Counted from the stretch's first letter, positions 28,855 to 37,906 are shown. The stretch: DNA of 64,000 nucleotides from Pseudoxanthomonas sp. GM95 (GCF_900109775.1 NZ_FOAX01000002.1:558001-622000), one strand, 5' to 3'. The notes: generated from the letters alone by a model not told the origin. Numbers and translations: made by a program.

Positions 28855-29793
28855 ATGACTGAAAAAACTCCGCTGTTGATCGATACCGACCCGGGCGTGG
28901 ATGACGCGCTCGCCCTGCTAATGGCCTTCAACGACACCGCGCATGCGGTGGTCGGCCTGACCATCGCCGCCGGCAATGTCGGCCTGGACCACACCGTGCG
29001 CAACGCGCTGAAGCTGTGCGAAGTCGCCGGCCGCAGCGACGTGCCGGTCTACGCCGGCTGTCCCGGCCCGCTGCTGCATCCCTCGCCGGATGCGGCCGAC
29101 GTGCACGGCCAGGATGGTTTCGGCGATGTCGGCTATGCGCCGGCTGCCCACGGCGTGCAGGCCGAACACGCGGCGCTGGCGATCCTGCGCCTGTCGCACA
29201 AATACGCAGGCCAGCTGCTTCTGGTCACCCTGGGTCCGCTGACCAATGTCGCCGTCGCGCTGAAGCTCGATCCGACGCTGCCGCAGCGGGTGAAGCGGCT
29301 GGTGGTGATGGGCGGCGCGGTTTCCGCCCACGGCAACCTGACCCCGGCAGCCGAGTTCAACGTGGCCTTCGACCCGGAAGCGGCGCATCTGGTGTTCGAG
29401 GCCTTCCCGCAGTTCGACGTGGCCGACTGGGAAGCGACGATGGCTCACGGCCTGCCGCATGCCGATGTCGAGCAATGGCTGACCGCACCGTCGCCACGGG
29501 CGGCGTTCTACGACCAGATCTCGCGCCAGACCCGGCTGTGGTCGGCCGACCGCCGCGGCGACCGCTGGCACAGCGCCGATGCGCTGGCGATGGCCTATGC
29601 CCTGCATCCGGACGGCGCCACCCGGCTGGAATCGCGCCCGTTCGCGGTCGAGCTGGCCGGCACCCTGACGCGTGGCGCGACGATCACCGACTGGAATCGC
29701 CAGACCGGTCGCCCGGACAATGCCCGGCTGTTGCTGGGTTACGACCAGGCCCGGTTCGAGGCGCTGGTGCAGGCCGCGCTGGCGGCCTGCTGA
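28855..29793 (+). CDS. Inosine-uridine preferring nucleoside hydrolase (IunH family)
   Basis: A 312-residue enzyme that cleaves the N-glycosidic bond of ribonucleosides for salvage. The calcium-binding signature DTDPGVDDALAL is at residues 10-21. Further ligands lie in LLVTLGPLTNVAVAL, the NVAFDPEAAHLVF segment, and HSADALAMAYA near the end. Substrate preference (purine or pyrimidine) is not decidable. A CATAAT -10-like box at 28844-28849 lies five bases from the ATG and there is no Shine-Dalgarno sequence, so a leaderless start is possible. Confidence 0.92.
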   Translation: MTEKTPLLIDTDPGVDDALALLMAFNDTAHAVVGLTIAAGNVGLDHTVRNALKLCEVAGRSDVPVYAGCPGPLLHPSPDAADVHGQDGFGDVGYAPAAHGVQAEHAALAILRLSHKYAGQLLLVTLGPLTNVAVALKLDPTLPQRVKRLVVMGGAVSAHGNLTPAAEFNVAFDPEAAHLVFEAFPQFDVADWEATMAHGLPHADVEQWLTAPSPRAAFYDQISRQTRLWSADRRGDRWHSADALAMAYALHPDGATRLESRPFAVELAGTLTRGATITDWNRQTGRPDNARLLLGYDQARFEALVQAALAAC

Positions 29794-29799
29794 GCCCCC

Positions 29800-29828
29800 T
29801 TGCACGAGGTGAATCGGGCCGCTAGAAT
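29800..29828 (+). promoter_or_regulatory. sigma70 promoter of rpmE2
   Basis: TTGCAC (29800-29805), exactly 17 bases, TAGAAT (29823-29828), 35 bases before the rpmE2 ATG. It resembles the rpoZ promoter closely (TTGCAA-17-TAGAAT). Confidence 0.7.
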
Positions 29829-29863
29829 GCCCGGCTCAAATTTTCACTATTCATTGGTGCCGC

Positions 29864-30106
29864 ATGAAAGCCGACATCCATCCGCAGTACCGTGACGTCG
29901 TCTTCCACGATGTCACTTCCGATTTCAAGATCCTGACCCGCTCGACCCTTGCCAGCAAGGAAACCGTGAAGTGGGAAGACGGCAACGAATACCCGCTGGT
30001 CAAGGTTGAAGTGTCGTCCGCTTCGCACCCGTTCTACACGGGCAAGCACAAGGTCATGGACACCGGCGGCCGCATCGACAAGTTCCAGAAGCGCTACGCG
30101 CGCTGA
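29864..30106 (+). CDS. rpmE2: 50S ribosomal protein L31 type B
   Basis: An 80-residue L31 with [16 protein letters not shown] at the start and [28 protein letters not shown] at the end. It has no Cys at all, so it lacks the zinc ribbon of classic L31, which defines the C-minus (type B) form. In bacteria with both forms type B replaces L31 under zinc limitation; whether this genome has the zinc form cannot be seen. It has its own promoter and terminator. Confidence 0.94.
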   Translation: MKADIHPQYRDVVFHDVTSDFKILTRSTLASKETVKWEDGNEYPLVKVEVSSASHPFYTGKHKVMDTGGRIDKFQKRYAR

Positions 30107-30135
30107 TCGAACGATTCGTTCCGCATGTTCGAACA

Positions 30136-30166
30136 ACGGCTGCGTCCTTCGGGACGCGGCCGTTTT
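30136..30166 (+). terminator. Intrinsic terminator of rpmE2
   Basis: CGGCTGCGTCC, a TTCG tetraloop, GGACGCGGCCG, then TTTT. The stem has about 11 pairs and the very stable UUCG loop. It lies 30 bases after the rpmE2 stop. Confidence 0.85.
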
Positions 30167-30353
30167 CGTATGCGCGCGACTGACGCAGGTGTCAGCCGAA
30201 AACGCGTCCTTTCATCTGACGCAATCCATTCAAAACAGGCATCGATCCGCGGCCGTATGCGATAATCCTCGGACTCCGTAGCGCCTTTTGCTGCGGATCC
30301 TGTCCTGCGCCACGGCCGACAGGCTTTGGCGCTTCCCCACGAAGGAGTGCACT

Positions 30354-31634
30354 GTGTCCGAACTTGACCAGGTCACGCTGACCGCCGGTGAAAAATCGGT
30401 GGCCCTGCCTGTACTGAAACCCACGCTTGGCAACGACTGCGTCGACATCTCCAAGCTGACCAAGGAAACGGGTCTCTTCACCTACGACCCCGGTTTTGGC
30501 GCCACCGCCAGCTGCAAATCGGCCATCACCTACATCGATGGCGACAAGGGCGTGCTGCTGTATCGCGGCTATCCCATCGACCAGCTGGCCGCCAAGTCGA
30601 GCTTCACCGAAGTGTCGTACCTGCTGATGAACGGCGAGCTGCCCAGCTCGGACGAGCTGAGCAAGTTCGAACACGAAGTCACGCATCACACGATGATGCA
30701 TGAGTCGCTCAAGAGCTTCCTGCAGGGCTTCCGTCACGACGCGCACCCGATGGCCATGCTGGCCGCGTCGGTCGCCTCGCTCTCGGCGTTCTACCACGAC
30801 ACCCTGGACCTCAACGATCCGGAACAGCGCCGCCTCGCCGCGATCCGCCTGATCGCCAAGATGCCGACCCTGGCCGCTGCCGCGCACCGCTACACCGCCG
30901 GCCAGCCGATCCGCTATCCGCGCAACAACCTGAGCTACGTCGAGCGCTTCCTGCACATGATGTTCGAAGTGCCGAGCGAAGACCTGGAGCTGAGCCCGGT
31001 GGTCGCCAAGGCGATGGACCTGCTCTTCATCCTGCACGCCGACCACGAGCAGAACGCGTCGACCTCGACCGTGCGCTTGGTGGGTTCCACCGGTGCCAAC
31101 CCGTACGCCTCGGTCGCAGCCGGTATCACCGCGCTATGGGGCCCGGCACACGGCGGCGCCAACGAAGCCGTGCTCAAGCAGCTGGCCGAGATCGGCGATG
31201 CGAAGAACGTGGCCAAGGCCGTCGAGCGCGCCAAGGACAAGAACGACCCGTTCCGCCTGATGGGCTTCGGCCATCGCGTGTACAAGAACTTCGATCCGCG
31301 CGCCAAGATCATCCGCGAGATGACCCACAAGGTCCTGGGCGAACTGGGCGTCAACGATCCGCTGCTGGAAGTGGCGATGAAGCTGGAAGAAGCCGCGCTG
31401 CAGGACGACTACTTCGTGGAGCGCAAGCTCTATCCGAACGTCGACTTCTACAGCGGCATCATCTACAAGGCGCTTAAGATCCCGACCGAAATGTTCACCG
31501 TCATGTTCGCCATCGGCCGTACGCCGGGTTGGGTCGCGCATTGGCTGGAACAGCAGGTCGATCCCGATGCCCGCATCGGCCGTCCGCGCCAGATCTACAC
31601 CGGCTCGCCGAGCCGCGACTACACCAAGGGCTGA
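30354..31634 (+). CDS. gltA: Citrate synthase
   Basis: A 426-residue type II (NADH-sensitive, hexameric class) citrate synthase joining acetyl-CoA and oxaloacetate. Catalytic residues are visible: His in [11 protein letters not shown], His in [14 protein letters not shown] and Asp in [10 protein letters not shown]. The GTG start at 30354 is chosen because GAAGGAG lies seven to eight bases upstream and [15 protein letters not shown] matches the family N-terminus; an ATG at 30288 would add 22 residues unlike the family. A GATAAT -10-like box sits at 30261-30266. Confidence 0.96.
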   Translation: MSELDQVTLTAGEKSVALPVLKPTLGNDCVDISKLTKETGLFTYDPGFGATASCKSAITYIDGDKGVLLYRGYPIDQLAAKSSFTEVSYLLMNGELPSSDELSKFEHEVTHHTMMHESLKSFLQGFRHDAHPMAMLAASVASLSAFYHDTLDLNDPEQRRLAAIRLIAKMPTLAAAAHRYTAGQPIRYPRNNLSYVERFLHMMFEVPSEDLELSPVVAKAMDLLFILHADHEQNASTSTVRLVGSTGANPYASVAAGITALWGPAHGGANEAVLKQLAEIGDAKNVAKAVERAKDKNDPFRLMGFGHRVYKNFDPRAKIIREMTHKVLGELGVNDPLLEVAMKLEEAALQDDYFVERKLYPNVDFYSGIIYKALKIPTEMFTVMFAIGRTPGWVAHWLEQQVDPDARIGRPRQIYTGSPSRDYTKG

Positions 31635-31658
31635 GTTTCAGCCTGCGGTGAAGGAAGA

Positions 31659-31683
31659 AGCCCCGCGGTTGCGGGGCTTTTTT
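31659..31683 (+). terminator. Intrinsic terminator of gltA
   Basis: AGCCCCGC, a short GTT loop, GCGGGGCT and six T residues, 25 bases after the gltA stop. Confidence 0.9.
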
Positions 31684-31714
31684 ATGCCTGCGATTGCGGT
31701 GAGCTGTTGATGCT

Positions 31715-31794
31715 TGTGCGAACCGTTTCAGCAGCGATGGGGCTCTCCGAAACAATTTGAAGAAAGCCTCATCGCCGCTGAAGCGGCGCCCGCA
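31715..31794. repeat. REPIN-like inverted repeat, copy D
   Basis: A diverged copy: TGTGCGAACCGTTTCAGCAG on one side and CATCGCCGCTGAAGCGGC on the other, with a longer centre than copies A and C. It lies between convergent gltA (after its terminator) and the HlyD-family gene. Confidence 0.7.
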
Positions 31795-31799
31795 AATGC

Positions 31800-32804
31800 T
31801 CAGTCGCGCTGTGCCGGATGCACGGTGACCGAGGCAGTCATGCCGGCGGCCAGCACCATGTCCTTGGGGATGCTGGCTGGATCGATGCGCACGCGCACCG
31901 GCACGCGCTGGGCCAGGCGGATCCAGTTGAAGGTCGGGCTCACATCGGCCAGCAGGTCGCCGCTGCTGGTGGGGTTGTCGGCGTCGGTGATGCCGCGCGC
32001 GATGCCTTCGACTGTGCCCTTGAGTGCGTGGCCGCCGCTCATCAGGCGCACGTCGGCGACATCGCCGGCACGGATCAGCGGCAGCTTGGTTTCCTCGAAG
32101 TAGCCATACACCCACAGGCTGTCGCTGCGCACCAGCGCCATGCGCGCGCTGCCGGCGCTGGCGTAGTCGCCGATGCGGACATCGAGATTGGTGATGTAGC
32201 CCGGCGCGGTGGCGCGCACGGTGGCGCGTTCCAGGTTGAGCTGGGCCAGGTCGACGGCGGCCTGTGCTTGCTCGACCGCGGCCAGGGCCTGGGCCTGCGA
32301 GGCGGTGGCGGCGTTGCGGTTGGCGCGCGACTGGGCGACGGCGGCCTGCGCGGCGCGCGCGGTGGCCACGGCGTCGGCGCGGTCTTCGGCGGAGATCACC
32401 GCGGCCGCCTTCTGGCGGCGCTCGGACTGGGCTTCGTACTTTTCGTAATCGGCCTGGCTGGCGGCGGTGCCGGCGCTGGCGGCGGAGATGCTGGCACCGG
32501 CGGCGCGCGCGGCGGCCTGGGCGGCGCCGAGGTCGGCATCGGCCTGGGCCAGGGCCAGTTCGAAGCGGCGCGGGTCGATGCGGAACAGCACGTCGCCGGC
32601 CTTCACCAGCTGGTTGTCATGCACGTCGACCTCGGCGACCAGACCGGAGACATCCGGCGCCACGCGCACGATCTCGGCGCGCACGCGGCCATCGCGCGTC
32701 CACGGCGAATACATGTAGTGCTTCCACAGCGCGTGGCCGATGAGGGCCGCGGCCAGCACCACGATCACGGTCAGGGCGGTACGGATCAGGGATTGGGTGT
32801 TCAT
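31800..32804 (-). CDS. HlyD/EmrA-family periplasmic adaptor subunit
   Basis: A 334-residue membrane fusion protein with one N-terminal transmembrane helix (residues 8-28). Next come WTRDGRVRAEIVRVAPDVSG, a split lipoyl domain (VAEVDVHDNQLVKAGDVLFRIDP), a long Ala/Gln-rich coiled-coil hairpin and the beta-barrel region VRATAPGYITNLDVRIGDYAS. It resembles AaeA, the partner of FUSC-type pumps in aromatic acid export. It is the last gene of the MarR-DUF tandem (35672 to 31800, minus strand). Confidence 0.9.
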   Translation of the reverse strand: MNTQSLIRTALTVIVVLAAALIGHALWKHYMYSPWTRDGRVRAEIVRVAPDVSGLVAEVDVHDNQLVKAGDVLFRIDPRRFELALAQADADLGAAQAAARAAGASISAASAGTAASQADYEKYEAQSERRQKAAAVISAEDRADAVATARAAQAAVAQSRANRNAATASQAQALAAVEQAQAAVDLAQLNLERATVRATAPGYITNLDVRIGDYASAGSARMALVRSDSLWVYGYFEETKLPLIRAGDVADVRLMSGGHALKGTVEGIARGITDADNPTSSGDLLADVSPTFNWIRLAQRVPVRVRIDPASIPKDMVLAAGMTASVTVHPAQRD

Positions 32805-32813
32805 ATGGATTCG

Positions 32814-33017
32814 TCAGTTGAGCAGGGCCAGGCCGAGCAGTCCGAACACGCAGACATACAGGGCCAGGCGGAACAGGGGCGGATGCCAGGCGTGGCGGTA
32901 CAGGCCGATGCGGCCGGCGATGCCGTCGAGGATCCAGAACAGGACGAACAGCGCGATTGCCAGGACCAGCAGGCCCGGCACGTACACGCCGCCGATGGAA
33001 ATTTCAGACGGCAGCAT
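32814..33017 (-). CDS. DUF1656 small membrane protein
   Basis: A 67-residue protein with two predicted membrane helices (PGLLVLAIALFVLFWIL and LALYVCVFGLLGLALL) separated by a basic loop. MLPSEISIGGVYVPG at the start is the DUF1656 (AaeX-like) signature. It overlaps the FUSC gene by 14 bases and precedes the HlyD gene by nine, the standard AaeX-AaeA-AaeB-type trio. Its role in the pump is unknown. Confidence 0.88.
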   Translation of the reverse strand: MLPSEISIGGVYVPGLLVLAIALFVLFWILDGIAGRIGLYRHAWHPPLFRLALYVCVFGLLGLALLN

Positions 33018-35157
33018 GGGGCGCCTCCGTGGTGGTATCGGGATGGCCGCCGGCCGCACCGGCCAGGACCGAATCGGCATCGCGCAGCGCGCTGCGCAGC
33101 AGGTGCAGGTGCTGGCGAACCGGTTGCAGCGACGGCGGCACGACGCCTTCGACAACGGTGTCGGCCAGCGCCGCATCCAGATGCGACAGCGCGGCCTGGT
33201 GATCGGCGGGCGAGAGGTGGTCGTACAGGCGTGCGATCGCCGAGACGGCTGCGTCGATATGCGCTTCGATCGCGCGCGGCACGGCGGCGTCGATGCTGTC
33301 GTGGCGCAGCTCGATCAGGGTGCGGCCGGTCTCGTGCACGGCCAGCGCCCAGGCCAGCAGGGTGCGCGATTCGGCGCTGCCGGGCTGGGTGTGGGTGACC
33401 ACCTGCAGGAACAGGTCGCGGCTGACGCTCTCGAAGCGCGGCGCCAGGCCATCCAGCGGCGCGCGCGCGGCGAGCGTGACCTGATGGCGCAGCTCCGTCA
33501 GCAGGCGACGGCGCTGGTACTGCGTGCCGATTACCGACGGGATCACCTGGAAAGCGACCATCGCCAGCACCGCGCCCATCAGGAACGCCACGCCGTTGTT
33601 GAGGAAGCTGGCCACATCGAAACTCGGCGCCAGTCCCAGGCTCAGCGGCACCAGCGTGCCCAGGCACATGCCCAGGCTCATGCCGAACAACGCAGGGCGC
33701 GTGGACAGGTACACGGCCAGCATCAGGAACGGCGCCGTTCCCAGCACCAGCATCCCGTAGGAATCGATGCGCGGCATCACCAGGGTGACGCAGACGAAGG
33801 CCATCAGCAGGCCGATCGAAAAACCCTTGGTGATCTGCGCGGCGGTGATGTTCGGATTGGGGCCGGCGGCCAGGATCGCGGTGAAGGCGATCACGTTGGC
33901 CATCGCGCCGGCGCCGCTGGCCCAGCCGCTCTGCATCCAGGCCAGGCCCAGCAGCAGCGAGACCAGGAAGCTGCGACCAATGGTGATCGCAACCGAGACC
34001 CGATCGGTCGCGTAGCGGAAGCGCACCTGCTCACTGGCGCGTGCCAGCTGGCCGCCGATGCCGGGTTGCTGCATGGCCGCGGCGGTGTGGGTCATGTCGC
34101 GCAGTTCTTCGGTGAAGCGCAACAGCAGCGACGCGCCGGTATCGAAGTCATCCAGGCGTGGTGCCGGCAATGAAGCGCGCAGTGCGGATGCACGGGTGGG
34201 CTGCACGGCCAGCACGTCATCCAGGCGCGTGGTGATGTCCTGGTGGTCGCCTACCCGGCGCGCGGCCAGCGCTTCGCCCAGCGGCCGGTACAGCTGCATC
34301 AGCGCACCGGCGACGGCATCGTTGGGATCGCTGCGCAGCAGCCGGTTGATCAGGTGATGCAGCGACTGGAAGCGTGTGGACGCGGCCATGAAGCGCTGGT
34401 TGAGCAGGCGCATGCGGCGGCTGCGCACGCGGGCTTCGGGATCTTCGAACACCACCGACGAGCGCAGGTCTTCCAGCGCCATCGACTCACGCACGAAGCG
34501 CAGGTGCGCCTGTTCCATCTTCTCGCGCGGCAGCGCGCCGCGCGTGCCGTCGCGGACGAAGTCCAGGAAGCTGGTCATCAGGCTGTTGGCCGCCGTGCGC
34601 AGGCTGTTGCGCAGGCGCGCGGGGAACACCACGTCGAACACCACCGCGCTCACCAGCAGGCCCAGCAGCACTTCGGTCAGGCGTGCGGTGGCAAGGATGA
34701 ACACCTGCGTCGGTTCGTTGACCGCGGGCAAGGCGATGATCGCCACGGTGTAGCCCGACAGCACGAACCCGTACGAGCGGAAATTGCGGAACATCAGCGC
34801 GCCGCCGGCGCACAGCCCGACCCAAATCGAGAGCGCCAGCAGGAACAGCACCGGCTGTTGCGGAAAGAGCGCGGTGATGCACACCGCCGCGATGCTGCCG
34901 ACGATGGTGCCGAGCGCGCGATAGAACGCCTTGGCCAGGACCATGCCGCTCTGCCGGTTCATCACCACGATCACCGTGATCATCGCGGTGCTGGGCGAAG
35001 AGAAGCCCATGCGCATGGCGATCATGCCGGCGAGATAGATCGACAGCAGCACCTTGAACACGAACATCCAGGCCGCGCCTTCGCCGCGCAGGGCTTCGCG
35101 CACTTGCGTGGTCCACGGCGTGCGCGGCGCGTCGGTGGGGGCGACCGGTGCGTTCAC
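33004..35157 (-). CDS. FUSC family inner-membrane transporter (AaeB/YccS-like)
   Basis: A 717-residue protein with two clusters of about five to six membrane helices (residues about 30-190 and 390-550) and long soluble segments after each, as in aromatic carboxylic acid efflux proteins. With the adaptor (HlyD) and DUF1656 proteins it would export small aromatic or toxic compounds. The start overlaps the marR-type regulator stop by four bases, so the regulator and pump share one message. Substrate is not known from sequence. Confidence 0.9.
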   Translation of the reverse strand: MNAPVAPTDAPRTPWTTQVREALRGEGAAWMFVFKVLLSIYLAGMIAMRMGFSSPSTAMITVIVVMNRQSGMVLAKAFYRALGTIVGSIAAVCITALFPQQPVLFLLALSIWVGLCAGGALMFRNFRSYGFVLSGYTVAIIALPAVNEPTQVFILATARLTEVLLGLLVSAVVFDVVFPARLRNSLRTAANSLMTSFLDFVRDGTRGALPREKMEQAHLRFVRESMALEDLRSSVVFEDPEARVRSRRMRLLNQRFMAASTRFQSLHHLINRLLRSDPNDAVAGALMQLYRPLGEALAARRVGDHQDITTRLDDVLAVQPTRASALRASLPAPRLDDFDTGASLLLRFTEELRDMTHTAAAMQQPGIGGQLARASEQVRFRYATDRVSVAITIGRSFLVSLLLGLAWMQSGWASGAGAMANVIAFTAILAAGPNPNITAAQITKGFSIGLLMAFVCVTLVMPRIDSYGMLVLGTAPFLMLAVYLSTRPALFGMSLGMCLGTLVPLSLGLAPSFDVASFLNNGVAFLMGAVLAMVAFQVIPSVIGTQYQRRRLLTELRHQVTLAARAPLDGLAPRFESVSRDLFLQVVTHTQPGSAESRTLLAWALAVHETGRTLIELRHDSIDAAVPRAIEAHIDAAVSAIARLYDHLSPADHQAALSHLDAALADTVVEGVVPPSLQPVRQHLHLLRSALRDADSVLAGAAGGHPDTTTEAPHAAV

Positions 35158-35672
35158 AGCGCGTCTTCCACGCCGCGCAGCAGCTTGGCCATCAGCTGCT
35201 GCAGCTGGGCCTGTTCGCCGGCATCCAGGTGGCGCGTGTAGGCCAGCAGCTGGTCGCTGACGTCGGGCAGGAACGCGGCGATCAGCGCCTCGCCTTGCGC
35301 AGTCAGGCGCAGCAGCGACATGCGCCGGTCGTGCGCGCTGGGCTGGCGCGCGATCAGGCCCTTGTCGACCAGCTGGTTGGTCAGGCGGGTGACGTTGGCC
35401 GACTTCTCGCCGGCCGCATCGGCGATGAGCGAAGGATTGAGCGCACCGTCGGGGCTGGCGTCGATCATCATCAGCACGTTGTATTCGGGATAGCTCAGGC
35501 CGTGTGCGCGCAGCAGCTCGTTTCCGTGATCGACGGTGAGCTTGTGCAACAGCTTGACCATGCGCACCACCGTGGCCGCCGGCTTGGGGAAGCTGGCGTG
35601 CTTGCGGCAGGTGGCCTGCAGGCCCAGTTCGGTCGCGTCGAAGCGGCTGGGCGGGGGATCGAATCTGTTCAC
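35154..35672 (-). CDS. MarR family transcriptional regulator
   Basis: A 172-residue winged-helix repressor. The recognition region is LNPSLIADAAGEKSANVTRLTNQLVDKGLIARQPSAHDRR-like, with the DRR wing typical of MarR. It is the first gene of the FUSC efflux operon and likely represses it until a phenolic or aromatic ligand binds. The start codon is a GTG at 35672. No Shine-Dalgarno sequence precedes it, and a perfect inverted repeat sits nine bases upstream, so the message may be leaderless and autoregulated. Confidence 0.9.
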   Translation of the reverse strand: MNRFDPPPSRFDATELGLQATCRKHASFPKPAATVVRMVKLLHKLTVDHGNELLRAHGLSYPEYNVLMMIDASPDGALNPSLIADAAGEKSANVTRLTNQLVDKGLIARQPSAHDRRMSLLRLTAQGEALIAAFLPDVSDQLLAYTRHLDAGEQAQLQQLMAKLLRGVEDAL

Positions 35673-35678
35673 AAGCTA

Positions 35679-35711
35679 ATATTACACTTGTGTAATAAAT
35701 TTTGCCGTCAA
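35679..35711 (-). promoter_or_regulatory. Promoter of the MarR-FUSC efflux operon
   Basis: On the minus strand TTGACG (about 35711-35706) is followed by TGTAAT (19-base spacer) or TAATAT (21-base spacer) as candidate -10 boxes. Both -10 candidates overlap the palindrome at 35681-35696, so bound repressor would block the promoter. Spacing is longer than the ideal 17 bases. Confidence 0.45.
35681..35696. promoter_or_regulatory. Perfect inverted repeat, candidate MarR operator
   Basis: ATTACAC-TT-GTGTAAT, two 7-base arms, eight bases ahead of the GTG start of the MarR gene. It is AT-rich and palindromic as MarR sites usually are, and overlaps the promoter's -10 region. Confidence 0.7.
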
Positions 35712-35761
35712 CGGACGCTGAACGATGTCACCGGCCGCGATGTGTCGACACGCCCTCGTTC

Positions 35762-36673
35762 CTAGTGCGGAAAACGCAGTTCGCCCAGCGGCCCGCGCAT
35801 CTCGAACGGCACCGAGACCAGCCGCATCCCCGCATTGACCTGCACCACGAAGTGCAGGTGCGGCGCGGTCGAAAAGCCGGTGTTGCCCGACAGCCCGATC
35901 CGCTGCCCGGCGCTGACCGACTGCCCGGCGCGCACCAGCACGCCCTCGGGTTGCAGGTGCGCGTACAGCGCCATGGTCCCGTCGCCGTGCAGGACCCGGA
36001 TGAAGTTGCTGCGCCCGCCGAACTTCTCCTTGTCCAAGCCGGCCTGCTCGAAATCGCCTTCGACCTGCATCACCACGCCATCGCGCGCGGCCAGCACCGG
36101 CGTGCCTTCGGGCAGGGCGAAATCGATGGCGTCGAAGTTCTGCGCATCGTCGTGGCTGAAATGCCCGCCCGGTCCCTGGTCCACGCGCACTGGCGCGGCG
36201 AATGGAAGCTGGTACATCACCCCAAGCGGCTTGGCCTGCGGGTCGCCGGGTTGGGCCTGCAGCTTCAGGCGTACTTCACTGCCGGCCTGCGGATCGGCCA
36301 GGATCAGGGTCGATACCAGCACCTTGCCGTTGGCGGGAATCACCTTGCGCGTGGGCAGGCTGGGCGAGGCGATCACCCCGCGCTGGCTGGCGAAGGACAG
36401 CTCCACCTGGACCGGGCCGGGCAGCAGGTTGTCGACCCAGGCCTGGTAGCGGGTGGGCGTCTGTTCCAGGCGCAGCTTGACCAGGCTGGTCGGGGTGTTC
36501 TGGAAATGCAGGACGTCGACGCGCGCGTTAGGCGCAGGGTCCTGCGCCGGCGGTGTGCCGGTGTAGTGGGCCACGCCCTTGGCATCAGTCCATTTGTAGA
36601 ACCGGCCGGCCTGCGCGCTGGAGAGCGTGGCCAGCAGCGCCAGGCCAAGCGCGCAGGCCAGGCGCGGCCTCAC
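35762..36673 (-). CDS. M23 family peptidase-like protein with DUF4124 N-terminus
   Basis: A 303-residue exported protein. A signal peptide (residues 1-22, ending SSAQA) precedes a DUF4124-like YKWTDAKGVAHYTGTPP segment, a beta-rich middle, and an M23 (LytM-like) domain from about residue 185 with VDFALPEGTPVLAARDGVV-like motif and HLHF at the end. The first zinc ligand of canonical M23 (HxxxD) is not at its normal place: the segment reads NFDAIDF. It may therefore be inactive or use other ligands. It overlaps the phytase-like gene by four bases. Confidence 0.82.
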   Translation of the reverse strand: MRPRLACALGLALLATLSSAQAGRFYKWTDAKGVAHYTGTPPAQDPAPNARVDVLHFQNTPTSLVKLRLEQTPTRYQAWVDNLLPGPVQVELSFASQRGVIASPSLPTRKVIPANGKVLVSTLILADPQAGSEVRLKLQAQPGDPQAKPLGVMYQLPFAAPVRVDQGPGGHFSHDDAQNFDAIDFALPEGTPVLAARDGVVMQVEGDFEQAGLDKEKFGGRSNFIRVLHGDGTMALYAHLQPEGVLVRAGQSVSAGQRIGLSGNTGFSTAPHLHFVVQVNAGMRLVSVPFEMRGPLGELRFPH

Positions 36674-37770
36674 GGCAGGCAGCTGCCGCGCAGGCGCAAG
36701 GCGCGGGCGATGTCGCGCAGGTCGAAGGCTGCCACGGCGCGGTTGTCGTGCTGGACGAACAGCGCGCCATCGGGGAAGCGCGGCGTGCCGGCGGCGTACA
36801 GCGCCTCGCCATCGGTCTGCGCCACCACCTCGCCGCTAAAGGTGCCGGCCGGCGTCAGGCTGGCGCGGTCGTAGAGGCGAAACAGGGTCGGGCTGGTCTG
36901 GTCCACGGCGATCCACCAGCCGCCATCCACGTCGCAGTCCCACAGCGCCACGCCTTCGGCATCGGCGGCAAAGCGCGGCAGGCTGGTTCCGCGAAAAGCA
37001 CCGTCCAGCGTGTAGTCGCGCAGGGTCGAGCCGACGCGCGCGTCCTCGTCGGCAATCAGCAGGCGGTCGTGGGCCGGATCGCCGGCGATGGACTCGACCA
37101 TGCGCAGCATCCCCGCATCGCCGGTGTCGCCGAAGCTGCCCAAATCCGTGCCCGTGACCGGCCCGTCGCCGTTCAGGGCCACGCGGAAGCGGTGTACGCG
37201 CTGATCCATCTGCGCGCGCGGCGGCAGCACGCCGGTGCGGAAGTCGGTCATGAAGCTGTCGGTGACCAGCAGCTCCAGCTCATCCGGCGCGGTTTCCTGC
37301 AGCCACAGGCCGTAGGGCACCTTGAGCGTATCGGCGCCGATGAAACCGCGGGGGCTAAAGTCCGGCAGCTGCAGTACCTGCACGCGGTGGTTGTCGCGTT
37401 CGACCACGAACACCAGGTCGCCCCACACCGCGACGCCGTTGGGTCGCTTGAACTGGCCCGGGCCATCGCCGGCCCCGCCGACGGTGCGCAGGCGCTGGCC
37501 GCTATCGGCGTCGAAGACCATCAGCTGGTTGTTGGACTTGGCCGTGGCGATCACCCAGGCGCCGCCGTCCTCGGTCGGCCAGACGGCCAGCGAATCCAGT
37601 TCCTCCTGCACATCGCCGGTCGAGATCCAGGCCTCCTTGACCACCGCATCGGGCGGCGGCGCGGCCGTCACGGTGTCGGGCGCCGTGACGGCCGCGGGCG
37701 GGACAGTGGTGGCGCAGCCGGCCAGGAGCACGGTGGCAAGGGCGGCGCAGAGCAGGAGGGAACGGGTCAT
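36670..37770 (-). CDS. Beta-propeller phytase-like lipoprotein
   Basis: A 366-residue lipoprotein: the signal ends in the lipobox LLAGC (Cys19). The rest reads as a beta-propeller with LAVWPTEDGGAWVIATAKSN near residue 60, DRLLIADEDARVG, and FAADAEGVALWDCD followed by WWIAVDQTSPTLFRLYDR, which matches beta-propeller phytase blades that bind calcium. It would release phosphate from phytate (inositol hexakisphosphate) outside the cell or in the periplasm. Its stop overlaps the M23 gene start (ATGA). Confidence 0.75.
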   Translation of the reverse strand: MTRSLLLCAALATVLLAGCATTVPPAAVTAPDTVTAAPPPDAVVKEAWISTGDVQEELDSLAVWPTEDGGAWVIATAKSNNQLMVFDADSGQRLRTVGGAGDGPGQFKRPNGVAVWGDLVFVVERDNHRVQVLQLPDFSPRGFIGADTLKVPYGLWLQETAPDELELLVTDSFMTDFRTGVLPPRAQMDQRVHRFRVALNGDGPVTGTDLGSFGDTGDAGMLRMVESIAGDPAHDRLLIADEDARVGSTLRDYTLDGAFRGTSLPRFAADAEGVALWDCDVDGGWWIAVDQTSPTLFRLYDRASLTPAGTFSGEVVAQTDGEALYAAGTPRFPDGALFVQHDNRAVAAFDLRDIARALRLRGSCLP

Positions 37771-37870
37771 TACGCCCGATTATGGCCGAGCCGCGTCACG
37801 GCCGAGTGGGCGATGTGGCAGGCGTGGCAACGGTTGCAGGGGTGACCATCTCTCCATCTTGATAAAGCGA

Positions 37871-37899
37871 TTGACATGCCTGGCCCGGGCTGGCAACCT
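37871..37899 (+). promoter_or_regulatory. Promoter of the methionine operon
   Basis: A consensus TTGACA at 37871-37876 is followed after 17 bases by CAACCT (a weak -10) at 37894-37899. Transcription would start near 37906, just before the SAM riboswitch. Confidence 0.55.
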
Positions 37900-37906
37900 T
37901 GCTCCA

